In this document: positions 26,293 through 33,878 of the stretch, one piece after another
Position numbering within the stretch: the first letter of the stretch is position 1
Layout: every line of letters starts with the position of its first letter
DNA from: Ramlibacter sp.
GTDB lineage: Bacteria; Pseudomonadota; Gammaproteobacteria; Burkholderiales; Burkholderiaceae_C
Assembly: GCF_028291745.1 (NCBI RefSeq)
Contig: NZ_JAQGNQ010000101.1
Span: forward strand, 27,307 to 91,306
Reading direction: 5' to 3'
Length of the DNA: 64,000 nucleotides
The notes under the pieces: model-generated
The model's database searches: none
The model's input: only the letters and a program-made list of their open reading frames with translations
Told to the model about the DNA's origin: nothing
Position numbers and translations under genes: made by a program

Positions 26293-27148
26293 AGCCCTTC
26301 CTCGTCTTCTGGAACCAGGCAAACCCCAGCCACGCGACCAGCAGCGCGCCTGCCATGTAGCGCGCCAGCCCCGCCCAGTCGGGCGCATGGCCCCACACCA
26401 GTACCGCGCGCGATTGCTCGATGATGAAGGTGAGCGGATTGGCCTCGATCACGACCCGGAAGCGGGGAGGCACGGCCGTCACCGGATAGAACACCGGCGA
26501 CAGGAACATGAGCACCATGGTCACGATCGAGATGGTCTGGCCCACGTCGCGCAGGAACACGCCCAGCGACGCCAGCAGCCAGGCCAGCCCGGTGGCCAGC
26601 ACCACCAGCGGCAGCAGCACCAGCGGCAACAGCAGCGCCGTCCAGTGCAGCGTGCCGCCAGGCACCAGAGCCTGCGCGAGCAGCAGCACGACCAGGCTCA
26701 CCAGCGCGTGGAACAGGGCCGCGCCCACGGCGACCACCGGCAGCACCTCCAGCGGGAACACCACCTTCTTCACATAGTTGGCGTTGTGCAGGACCAGCGT
26801 GGGCGCGCGATTCAGCACCTCGGTGAACAGGCCGAGCACGATCATGCCCACGAACAGCACGATGGCGAACACCGCCTTCCCGTCCTCTGCCCCGGCAGTG
26901 TTCCAGCGCGCCTTGAACACCTCGGAAAACACGAAGGTGTACACGGCGAGCATCAGCACCGGATTGAAGAAGGACCACACCAGCCCCATCGCCGAACCCT
27001 TGTAGCGGCCCACGACTTCCCGCCGCACCATCTGGACGATCAGTTCCCGCTGGCGCAGGAGGCTGCGCGCCAGGAAGGCGGGCGAGGTCGGGGGCGCGGC
27101 GTGCGGATCCAGGGCCTGCCCGCCCGGAAAGGGAAGCGGCGCGCTCAT
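26276..27148 (-). CDS. wzm: Polysaccharide ABC exporter permease (Wzm-like)
   Basis: The 290-residue protein has six membrane helices in the ABC-2 family pattern, with the amphipathic start LLRQRELIVQMVRREVVGRYKGS, common to Wzm/KpsM/RfbA-type permeases. It ends TRKGFADVL. It would form the pore for a lipid-linked polysaccharide together with the neighbouring ATPase. Its ATG overlaps the rfbC stop by four bases and its stop overlaps the proposed ATPase start. The presence of a Wzm/Wzt pair suggests the glycan is built in the cytoplasm rather than by a Wzx/Wzy pathway, although the many GT-C-like genes downstream suggest further periplasmic decoration. Confidence 0.92.
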   Translation of the reverse strand: MSAPLPFPGGQALDPHAAPPTSPAFLARSLLRQRELIVQMVRREVVGRYKGSAMGLVWSFFNPVLMLAVYTFVFSEVFKARWNTAGAEDGKAVFAIVLFVGMIVLGLFTEVLNRAPTLVLHNANYVKKVVFPLEVLPVVAVGAALFHALVSLVVLLLAQALVPGGTLHWTALLLPLVLLPLVVLATGLAWLLASLGVFLRDVGQTISIVTMVLMFLSPVFYPVTAVPPRFRVVIEANPLTFIIEQSRAVLVWGHAPDWAGLARYMAGALLVAWLGFAWFQKTRKGFADVL

Positions 27149-27693
27149 GGAAAGAGCTCCGCCTGCGCCAGCGGCTTGCCGTCTCGGTCCTTGGGCGACA
27201 GGGTCGGCTCGGCCCCGGCCAGCCCCCAGTCGACGGCGAGATCGCGATCGTCCCAGGCGATGGTGCGTTCGTGCTCGGGCGCCCAGTAGTCGGTGGTCTT
27301 GTAGAGCACCTCGGCGGTCTCGGAGCGCACCACGAAGCCGTGGGCAAAGCCTTCGGGCACCCAGAGCTGGCGCTTGTTGTCCGCCGACAGCACTTCGCCG
27401 ATCCAGCGGCCGAAGGTGGGCGAGGTCCGCCGCAGGTCGACCGCCACGTCGAAGATTTCGCCGCGGGTGACTCGCACCAGCTTGCCCTGCGGCTGCCGGA
27501 TCTGGTAGTGCAGCCCGCGCAGCACGTGCCGGGCCGAGCAGGAATGGTTGTCCTGCACGAACTGCACGCTGCGGCCGGTGGCGGCCTCGAAGCGGGCCTG
27601 GTTGAAGCTCTCGAAAAAGAAGCCGCGCGCATCCCCGAACACCTGGGGCTCGAGCAGCAGGACGGCGGGAATGGCGAGCGGCGTGGCTTTCAT
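27145..27693 (-). CDS. rfbC: dTDP-4-dehydrorhamnose 3,5-epimerase
   Basis: The 182-residue protein is full length for RmlC. It contains FFESFNQARFE, the conserved QDNHSCSARHVLRGLHYQ segment with the catalytic histidine, and FDVAVDLRRTSPTFGRW followed by LWVPEGFAHGF. RmlC epimerises dTDP-4-keto-6-deoxyglucose at carbons 3 and 5, the third step in dTDP-L-rhamnose synthesis. It sits after rfbA with a 46-base gap and overlaps the exporter permease start by four bases, tying rhamnose supply to export. Confidence 0.95.
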   Translation of the reverse strand: MKATPLAIPAVLLLEPQVFGDARGFFFESFNQARFEAATGRSVQFVQDNHSCSARHVLRGLHYQIRQPQGKLVRVTRGEIFDVAVDLRRTSPTFGRWIGEVLSADNKRQLWVPEGFAHGFVVRSETAEVLYKTTDYWAPEHERTIAWDDRDLAVDWGLAGAEPTLSPKDRDGKPLAQAELFP

Positions 27694-27739
27694 CGGACAA
27701 GGCAGGGCGGACGGGAGGGCACGGGCAGAGCCGCGCCCT

Positions 27740-28627
27740 TCAGAGGGGCTGCTTCTCCCCGAGCAGGCGCAGCATGTACTGGCCGTAGCCATTCTTCGCC
27801 AGGGGCTGGGCGAGACGCTCGAACTGCTCATCGTTGATAAAGCCGTTGCGCCACGCGATCTCCTCGGGGCAGGCGATCTTCAGGCCCTGCCGCCTCTCGA
27901 GCGTCGCGATGAACTGGCCGGCTTCGAGCATGCTCTCGTGCGTGCCGGTGTCCAGCCACGCATACCCTCGTTTCAGGACCTGCACGTCGAGCTCGCGATG
28001 CGCGAGATAGACCTGGTTGACGCTGGTGATCTCCAGCTCGCCGCGCGCACTGGGCTTCACGGCCTTGGCGATCTCCACCACCTGCGAGTCGTAGAAGTAG
28101 AGGCCGGTCACGGCGTAGTTGCTCCTGGGCTCGGCGGGCTTCTCCTCGATGCTGCTGGCCTTGCCGCCGCGTTCGAAGGCGACCACGCCGTAGCGCTCGG
28201 GATCCTGCACGTGATAGGCGAACACCGTAGCCCCGCGCTGCTGGCCATCGGCCTGTTGCAGCATCGGCTGGAAGTCGTGGCCGTAGAAGATGTTGTCGCC
28301 CAGCACCAGGGCGCTCGGATTGCCGGCGATGAACTGCTCGCCGATCAGGAAGGCCTGCGCCAGCCCGTCGGGCGAGGGCTGCACCGCGTACTGCAGGTTC
28401 AGGCCCCACTGCGAGCCGTCGCCCAGCAGTTGCTCGAAGCGCGGCGTGTCCTGCGGCGTGCTGATCACCAGGATGTCCTGGATGCCGCCGAGCATCAGCG
28501 TGCTGAGCGGGTAGTACACCATCGGCTTGTCGTAAACCGGCAGCAACTGCTTGCTCACCGCGAGAGTGGCCGGATGCAGCCGCGTGCCGGAGCCTCCGGC
28601 GAGGATGATGCCTTTGCGACGGGTCAT
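27740..28627 (-). CDS. rfbA: Glucose-1-phosphate thymidylyltransferase
   Basis: The 295-residue protein is full length and starts [18 protein letters not shown], the sugar-nucleotide transferase motif, followed by [12 protein letters not shown], with [10 protein letters not shown] and the substrate loop [20 protein letters not shown]. It makes dTDP-glucose from dTTP and glucose-1-phosphate, the first step of the dTDP-rhamnose pathway. Its ATG overlaps the rfbD stop by four bases. All four rfb genes are present and intact, so the strain should make dTDP-L-rhamnose independently of other loci. Confidence 0.95.
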   Translation of the reverse strand: MTRRKGIILAGGSGTRLHPATLAVSKQLLPVYDKPMVYYPLSTLMLGGIQDILVISTPQDTPRFEQLLGDGSQWGLNLQYAVQPSPDGLAQAFLIGEQFIAGNPSALVLGDNIFYGHDFQPMLQQADGQQRGATVFAYHVQDPERYGVVAFERGGKASSIEEKPAEPRSNYAVTGLYFYDSQVVEIAKAVKPSARGELEITSVNQVYLAHRELDVQVLKRGYAWLDTGTHESMLEAGQFIATLERRQGLKIACPEEIAWRNGFINDEQFERLAQPLAKNGYGQYMLRLLGEKQPL

Positions 28628-29529
28628 GAACTTCTGTTGAGGCTTTGTTGCAGCATTCGTGCCACGCCCTGCTGCCAGGGCGGCATGCGGAGACCGAGGG
28701 CCTCGGCGAGACGGGTCGTGTCCAGCCGCGAATTATGGGGTCGCCGCGCGGCCGTCGGAAACGCCGAGGATGGCACGGCCAGCACCTGTTCAGCACCGGC
28801 TTGCAGTATTTCGCCCATCTGGTGTGCCTGCCCCACAACAAACCGGGCGTAGCCGTGCCAGCTGGTTTCGCCAGCGGCCGCGGCGTGGTAGATGCCGGCC
28901 TTGGCGGGATCGCGCTGCAGCGCGCGCAGCGCGTGGGCGGTGATGTCGGCCAGCAGGTCGGCCCCCGTCGGGGCGCCGACCTGGTCGTCGATGACCGTCA
29001 GGCTGTCCCGCTCGCGTGCAAGGCGCAACATGGTCTTGGCAAAGTTGCCGCCACGCACGCCATACACCCAGCTGGTGCGCAGGATCAGGTGACGCGGCAG
29101 CGACGCGGCAATGCGCCGCTCGCCTTCGAGCTTGCTGCGGCCGTAGGCATTCAGGGGGCCGGTGGCATCGTCCTCGCGCCAGGGCCGCGTGCCGCTGCCG
29201 TCGAAGACGTAGTCCGTGGAGTAATGGACCATGCATGCCCCGACATCTGCGGCGGCGGCGGCGATGGCGCCGGGGGCGATCGCGTTGACCTGCAGCGCGA
29301 GATCGGGCTCGCTTTCGGCGCGGTCCACTGCCGTGTACGCGGCGGCATTCACGATGGCATCGGGCCGCAGCGCACGCACCGTCGCCACCACGCCGGCGGT
29401 GTCGGTGAAATTGCCGCGGAAACGCTCGTTGCCGGCCGAGCCGAGCGCGGTCAGCTCGCCCAGCGGCGCCAGACTGCGCTGCAGTTCCCAGCCGACCTGG
29501 CCCTCGCACCCGAACAGCAGGACGCGCAC
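28624..29529 (-). CDS. rfbD: dTDP-4-dehydrorhamnose reductase, GTG start
   Basis: The 301-residue protein begins [16 protein letters not shown], with an SDR-type GxxGQVG motif. It has [23 protein letters not shown] and YGRSKLEGE (the YxxxK pair), and [13 protein letters not shown], all RmlD signatures. It reduces dTDP-4-keto-L-rhamnose to dTDP-L-rhamnose with NAD(P)H. The start is GTG at 29529, one base after the rfbB stop; the upstream in-frame residues are shadow of rfbB. It overlaps rfbA by four bases. Confidence 0.93.
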   Translation of the reverse strand: MRVLLFGCEGQVGWELQRSLAPLGELTALGSAGNERFRGNFTDTAGVVATVRALRPDAIVNAAAYTAVDRAESEPDLALQVNAIAPGAIAAAAADVGACMVHYSTDYVFDGSGTRPWREDDATGPLNAYGRSKLEGERRIAASLPRHLILRTSWVYGVRGGNFAKTMLRLARERDSLTVIDDQVGAPTGADLLADITAHALRALQRDPAKAGIYHAAAAGETSWHGYARFVVGQAHQMGEILQAGAEQVLAVPSSAFPTAARRPHNSRLDTTRLAEALGLRMPPWQQGVARMLQQSLNRSS

Positions 29530-29530
29530 G

Positions 29531-30595
29531 TCACGCCGCCTGCGCGTATTGCGTGGTGATCCACTCGCGGTAGGCGCCGCTCTGGACGCGTTGCACCCAG
29601 TCGCCGTGCGCCAGGTACCACTGCACGGTCTTGCGGATGCCGCTGGCGAAGGTCTCGGCCGGCTTCCATCCCAGCTCGCGCTCGATCTTGCGGGCATCGA
29701 TCGCGTAGCGGCGGTCGTGGCCGGGACGGTCCTTCACGTACGTGATCAAGGTCTCGTAGCGGCTGCCGTCGCCGCGCGGGCGCAATTCGTCGAGCAGCCG
29801 GCACACGGTGTGCACGATGTCGATGTTGGGCTGCTCGTTCCAGCCGCCCACGTTGTAGGTCTCGCCCAGGCGGCCGGCCGCGAGCACGCGCCGAATCGCG
29901 CTGCAGTGGTCGCCCACGTACAGCCAGTCGCGGATCTGCTGGCCGTCGCCGTACACGGGCAAGGGCTTGCCGGCGAGCGCGTTGACGATGATCAGCGGGA
30001 TGAGCTTCTCGGGGAAGTGATACGGCCCGTAATTGTTGGAGCAATTGGTCGTCACGACCGGCAGGCCGTAGGTGTGGTGGTACGCCCGCACCAGGTGATC
30101 GCTGGCCGCCTTGCTGGCGGAATAGGGGCTGTTCGGCTCGTACCGGTGCTGCTCGCTGAAGGCCGGATCCTGCGGCGCGAGCGATCCATAGACCTCGTCG
30201 GTGGAGACGTGCAGGAAGCGGAACTGCTCGCGTGCCGGGCCGGCCAGCGCCGCCCAATAGCCGCGCACGGCCTCGAGCAGGCGAAACGTGCCGAGCACGT
30301 TGGTCTCGATGAAGGTGCCGGGCGCGTGGATGGAACGGTCGACGTGCGACTCGGCCGCGAAGTTCAGCACCGCCCGCGGCTGGTAGCGGGCCAGCAGGCT
30401 CTCGACCAGGGGCTGGTCGCCGATGTCGCCCTGCACGAACACGTGGCGCGCGTCGTCGTCGAGCGAACGCAGGTTTTCCAGGTTGCCCGCGTACGTGAGC
30501 TTGTCCAGGTTCACCACCGGCTCGCCACCCGCGGCCAGCCAGTCCAGGACGAAGTTGGAGCCGATGAATCCGGCCCCGCCCGTGACGACGATCAT
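29531..30595 (-). CDS. rfbB: dTDP-glucose 4,6-dehydratase
   Basis: The 354-residue protein starts [15 protein letters not shown] and contains [20 protein letters not shown] and the catalytic [20 protein letters not shown], all RmlB hallmarks. It converts dTDP-glucose to the 4-keto-6-deoxy intermediate. The ATG at 30595 is preceded by an AGGGAG ribosome binding site at good spacing; a GTG nine bases upstream is the other option. It is the first gene of the minus-strand polysaccharide locus and diverges from a TPR gene across 133 bases, where the locus promoter most likely lies. Confidence 0.95.
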   Translation of the reverse strand: MIVVTGGAGFIGSNFVLDWLAAGGEPVVNLDKLTYAGNLENLRSLDDDARHVFVQGDIGDQPLVESLLARYQPRAVLNFAAESHVDRSIHAPGTFIETNVLGTFRLLEAVRGYWAALAGPAREQFRFLHVSTDEVYGSLAPQDPAFSEQHRYEPNSPYSASKAASDHLVRAYHHTYGLPVVTTNCSNNYGPYHFPEKLIPLIIVNALAGKPLPVYGDGQQIRDWLYVGDHCSAIRRVLAAGRLGETYNVGGWNEQPNIDIVHTVCRLLDELRPRGDGSRYETLITYVKDRPGHDRRYAIDARKIERELGWKPAETFASGIRKTVQWYLAHGDWVQRVQSGAYREWITTQYAQAA

Positions 30596-30728
30596 TGATC
30601 CCACTCCCTTGTGCCCCGCACTGCGGGCAGGCCCGAATTATGTCATCCGCTTGGGCGTGGCCCGCGGCCACGCACCGCGCCCATCTGCTGGTACCCTCGC
30701 TGAACTCCATCCGCGGAGAACAGGCACG

Positions 30729-31502
30729 ATGGTCCAGTGGACGGCTTTCCCGCACGCGGGAACCTACCAGCACGACGCCGAGGGCATCCGGCGCGCCTGG
30801 ACCCGTTTGCATGCTGGCGACGCGGAACCCCTGCCCGTCGACCCCGAGGTGCTGCGCGCCTGGGTGCTCTTCCACAACGGCGAATTCCAGCAGGCCCACG
30901 AAGTGGGGCTGCGCGCCGGCGGCGCCGGCATCACGGTGGCGAACAAGGCCGCGTGCATCTACGCCAACTACCTGGAGAAAAGGGAAAAGGCCCGCTTCGA
31001 GCTGCTGCTGCAGGCGGCCGAGCGCGCCGAGGTGCAGGCGCGCAAGGAGCCGGCCAATCCCAACGCGTGGTACTGGCAGGCCTATGCGCTCGGCCGCTAC
31101 AGCCAGCGCATCAGCGTGGCCAAGGCGCTGGCGCAGGGCCTGGGCGGCAAGGTGAAAGAGGCGCTGGAACGCGCCATCGCCCTGCAGCCGCGCCACGCCG
31201 ACGCGCACGTGGCGCTGGGGGCCTTCCACTCCGAGGTGATCGACAAGGTGGGATCGCTGATCGGCAACATGACCTATGGCGCGAAGAAGGACACCGGCCT
31301 GCGGATGTTCGAGGTGGCGCTGCAGATCCACCCGCAGTCGCCGATCGCGCTGATCGAATACGCCAACGGCCTGGTCATGCTGGAAGGCGAGAAGAAGCTG
31401 CGCGAGGCGGCGCGGCTCTATGCACAGGCGGCCGCGCTGCAGCCGGCAGACGCGATGGAGCGCCTCGACGTCGAGCTGGCCCGTACGGAGCTGGCTGCCT
31501 GA
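30729..31502 (+). CDS. TPR-type tetratricopeptide protein
   Basis: The 257-residue protein has no signal peptide. Its second half contains helical repeats with TPR-like spacing, for example KVKEALERAIALQPRHADAH (150-169) and LREAARLYAQAAALQP near the C-terminus; a middle segment (NAWYWQAYALGRYSQRIS) is an extra repeat. Such proteins are protein-interaction scaffolds; no enzyme motif is visible. The ATG at 30729 was chosen because residues further upstream in the same frame are shadow of the divergent rfbB. It is divergent from the polysaccharide cluster and followed by a hemerythrin gene 59 bases on, but I cannot connect it with either functionally. Confidence 0.75.
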   Translation: MVQWTAFPHAGTYQHDAEGIRRAWTRLHAGDAEPLPVDPEVLRAWVLFHNGEFQQAHEVGLRAGGAGITVANKAACIYANYLEKREKARFELLLQAAERAEVQARKEPANPNAWYWQAYALGRYSQRISVAKALAQGLGGKVKEALERAIALQPRHADAHVALGAFHSEVIDKVGSLIGNMTYGAKKDTGLRMFEVALQIHPQSPIALIEYANGLVMLEGEKKLREAARLYAQAAALQPADAMERLDVELARTELAA

Positions 31503-31561
31503 CGGGCGCATGCGCCGGCAGACTACAGGGTGCGGCTCAGCCGGACCGCAGAATGCCGGGC

Positions 31562-32023
31562 ATGGATCAACCGATGAACATCTTCCAGGCGCTCCTGGTG
31601 AGCCACCGCACGCAGCGCGAGCTGTCGGCGCGCCTGCTCGAAGCCAAGCCCGCTACCGATGAGTGCCAGCGCGTCTTCGAGGAACTGAAGGCCGAACTCG
31701 CGGCGCACGAGACGGCGGAGGAGCGCTGCTTCTACGTGCCGCTGATGCAGCACGACGAGGCGATGGACCTGTCGCGCCACGGCATCGCCGAACATCACGA
31801 GATGGACGAGATGGTGGAACACTTGGAAGAGGTCGACCCGCATGCGGCCGAGTGGCAGGAGTGCTGCCGCAAGCTGTGCGCCAAGATCGAGCACCACCTG
31901 ACCGAGGAGGAGCAGAAGTTCTTCCCGCAGGCCGGCGAGGTGCTGACGGAGGAACAGAAGCTGTCGCTGGCCAGGGACTACGAGGCGGAATTCACGACCT
32001 TGCGAATCAAGCAGGAGGCTTGA
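31562..32023 (+). CDS. Hemerythrin HHE cation-binding domain protein
   Basis: The protein (about 153 residues) carries the histidine and acidic pattern of the HHE hemerythrin-like fold: an AHETAEERCFYVPLMQHDEA segment, HGIAEHHEMDEM, and IEHHLTEEEQKFFPQAGE, giving the metal ligands for a di-iron site. Related proteins bind oxygen or serve as iron-dependent stress proteins. Two other ATG codons at 31553 and 31574 are possible starts. I saw no clear ribosome binding site for any. It is cytoplasmic by sequence and stands alone between a TPR gene and the acyl-CoA-binding protein. Confidence 0.85.
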   Translation: MDQPMNIFQALLVSHRTQRELSARLLEAKPATDECQRVFEELKAELAAHETAEERCFYVPLMQHDEAMDLSRHGIAEHHEMDEMVEHLEEVDPHAAEWQECCRKLCAKIEHHLTEEEQKFFPQAGEVLTEEQKLSLARDYEAEFTTLRIKQEA

Positions 32024-32102
32024 AGCCGGATTCGCTGCGGACTGCCCTTCGGAGCTTGCCGCCGCAGAAACTAAGATCACCGGCTTCACAACAGGAGCCC
32101 CC

Positions 32103-32357
32103 ATGGCCGATCTCAACGCGGACTTCGAAGCCGCTGTCGCTGATTCCAAGAAACTTTCCGAGCGTCCCGACAACACCACGCTGCTGAAGATCTACGGTCT
32201 CTACAAACAGGCCACGGTCGGCGACGTCACCGAGAAGAAGCCCGGCTTCGGCGACATGATCGGCCGCGCGAAATGGGACGCGTGGAACGGCTGCAAGGGC
32301 ACGGAAAGCGACGAGGCCAAGCGCCAGTACGTCGCGCTGATCCAGTCCCTCGGCTGA
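32103..32357 (+). CDS. Acyl-CoA-binding protein
   Basis: The 84-residue protein is a complete ACBP: it has LYGLYKQAT-type LLKIYGLYKQATVGD (about residues 27-41), with tyrosine and lysine residues used for acyl-CoA contact, and AKWDAWNGCKG (56-66). It binds medium/long-chain acyl-CoA in the cytosol. An AGGAG ribosome binding site lies eight bases before the ATG. ACBP is unusual in bacteria in general but common in Comamonadaceae. The antisense PHA-system frame overlaps its 3' half, which I take to be a symptom of a frameshift in that other gene rather than a real nested gene. Confidence 0.93.
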   Translation: MADLNADFEAAVADSKKLSERPDNTTLLKIYGLYKQATVGDVTEKKPGFGDMIGRAKWDAWNGCKGTESDEAKRQYVALIQSLG

Positions 32358-32788
32358 AAAGGCAAGCTCAGTCGGCCTTGCCCCGCCGCGGGCAGCTTGG
32401 CCGGCGTCCGCCCGGGCTCGGCGTGCGGCCTGCCGTGCCGGGCCGCGTGCTTTGCCTCGTGCCGCGCGAGGCCCTGCTCGAAAGCCTGCAGCGGATCGCC
32501 GCTGGCCAGCAGCTGGTCGAGGTTCTTCACGATCTCGCCCTCGATGCGATGCCGGAACACGCCCAGCAACAGGCCCAGGCGCGTGACCAGCTCGAAGCGC
32601 GCCTCGTTCACCCGCAACTCGCCGCTGGCTCCCGCGCGCCGGAAGCGCACCACGTCCCCGGTCTCGCCCTGCACGTAGTTGCATTCCATCTGCAGCTTCT
32701 TCTGCGCCACTTCGACCCAGCGCAAGGCCAGCCGGCGCGCCTGCGCGAGTCCCATTGCATGCTCGCGCACGATGCGAATATCAGCCAC
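32201..32788 (-). CDS. Polyhydroxyalkanoic acid system family protein, possible 3' frameshift, GTG start
   Basis: Residues 1-110 match the PHA-granule-region family (TIGR02610 type): MADIRIVREHAMGLAQARRLALRW and GLLLGVFRHRIEGEIVKNLD. As read, the 195-residue frame continues for about 55 residues antisense to the acyl-CoA-binding gene with no family character. Removing one base from the C4 run at 32381-32384 would give a natural ending (KLPAAGKAD then stop at 32368-32370). This suggests an insertion or a sequencing error. The GTG start at 32788 overlaps the aminopeptidase stop by eight bases. The family is linked to PHA metabolism by neighbourhood and not by biochemistry. Confidence 0.7.
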   Translation of the reverse strand: MADIRIVREHAMGLAQARRLALRWVEVAQKKLQMECNYVQGETGDVVRFRRAGASGELRVNEARFELVTRLGLLLGVFRHRIEGEIVKNLDQLLASGDPLQAFEQGLARHEAKHAARHGRPHAEPGRTPAKLPAAGQGRLSLPFQPRDWISATYWRLASSLSVPLQPFHASHFARPIMSPKPGFFSVTSPTVACL

Positions 32789-33878
32789 CGGCTGCCTCCT
32801 TCAGTTGTCGGTGTCGTTCTTCCTTGGGCAGCTCCGCGAGCTTCTTCACCGCGGCGTAGAAGCGCGGGAAGTCATCGCCCTGCGCGTGAAACAGCGCTTC
32901 GAAGCCCGGCACGAGTTCGTCGTACGCCGCCTGCGCGCCGAAGAAGGCGTTGTTCGCCTCCCGCACCCAGCGGTCGTAGCCCCGCCAGACCGCCGGTTCA
33001 CCGCCGGCCTTCGCCTTCATCTGCGCGTACTCGGTGCGGAACTCCTCCATCACCTTGCGCTTGCCCTCTTCCTTGGCCTGCGGCGTCATGCCAGGGGTGT
33101 CGTACAGCGCCTGCAGCCGCTCCCGCGTGACGCGCGACAGCTCGCGGAACAGGCGCCGGCGCTCGTCGTAGGCGGCGTACTCCTGGCGTGCGGCCTCGCC
33201 GGCCTGCGTCTGCAGCCAGCGCGTGCCGCCCAGGCGTTCCACCGCGGTGGCGAAGGACTCGTTGAACGTGGTGTCGTCCTTGGCATAGACCACCTGGTGG
33301 CCCAGCTCGTGGAAGATCAGCCGCGCGAGCTCGCCTTCCGGATAGCCGAGAAAGGTGTTGAGCAGCGGATCGCCGCCCGCCCAGTTCATGTAGCCCAGCG
33401 TGGAATACGCCGTGACCGGATAGACGCTGACCTCGTAGCCTTGCTGCGCGAGCTGGTCGCCCTCGGCGCGGGCCTTCGCTTCGCTGTAGTAGCCGCGGTA
33501 GCCCACGCAACCGGTCACCGGGAAGCACCAGGTCTTGAGCTCCAGCGAATAGGCCGGCGCGGCGGTCACGTTGTAGATCGCCGCGCTGCGATGCAGGTCG
33601 GCATAGCGCCGGTAGCTCGGGTTGTCGGGCAGGTGCAGCTCGCGCACCGCGTAATCGCGGATGCGTTGCGACAGCACGAGCCGCTGGCGCAGCCGGTCGG
33701 AGATCTGCGGCTCCTGCAGCAGGTCGCGCACCGGGCGCGCGGCCTGCATGATGCTCAGGTGCCCCTCGACCGACTGCCAGTAATAGCCCAGGTTCGCACA
33801 TCCCGAGAGGCACAGCGTCGCCGCCCATGCCGCCCCTGCCACTGCCGCCGCACCCATGAACAGGACCTTCTTTCTCAC
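32781..33878 (-). CDS. Putative aminopeptidase lipoprotein (PF10023-like), GTG start
   Basis: The 365-residue protein begins with a lipoprotein signal: MRKKVLF, a hydrophobic stretch, and a lipobox ending LSGC at Cys27. The zinc-peptidase motif is HELGH at 190-194 with a downstream acidic FNESFATAVERLGG region providing the third ligand. This matches the putative aminopeptidase family found in many Betaproteobacteria. The GTG start at 33878 overlaps the molybdopterin oxidoreductase stop by four bases; it is preferred to the ATG at 33857 because only it gives the positively charged signal start. It should be lipid-anchored at the cell envelope. Confidence 0.85.
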   Translation of the reverse strand: MRKKVLFMGAAAVAGAAWAATLCLSGCANLGYYWQSVEGHLSIMQAARPVRDLLQEPQISDRLRQRLVLSQRIRDYAVRELHLPDNPSYRRYADLHRSAAIYNVTAAPAYSLELKTWCFPVTGCVGYRGYYSEAKARAEGDQLAQQGYEVSVYPVTAYSTLGYMNWAGGDPLLNTFLGYPEGELARLIFHELGHQVVYAKDDTTFNESFATAVERLGGTRWLQTQAGEAARQEYAAYDERRRLFRELSRVTRERLQALYDTPGMTPQAKEEGKRKVMEEFRTEYAQMKAKAGGEPAVWRGYDRWVREANNAFFGAQAAYDELVPGFEALFHAQGDDFPRFYAAVKKLAELPKEERHRQLKEAAGG

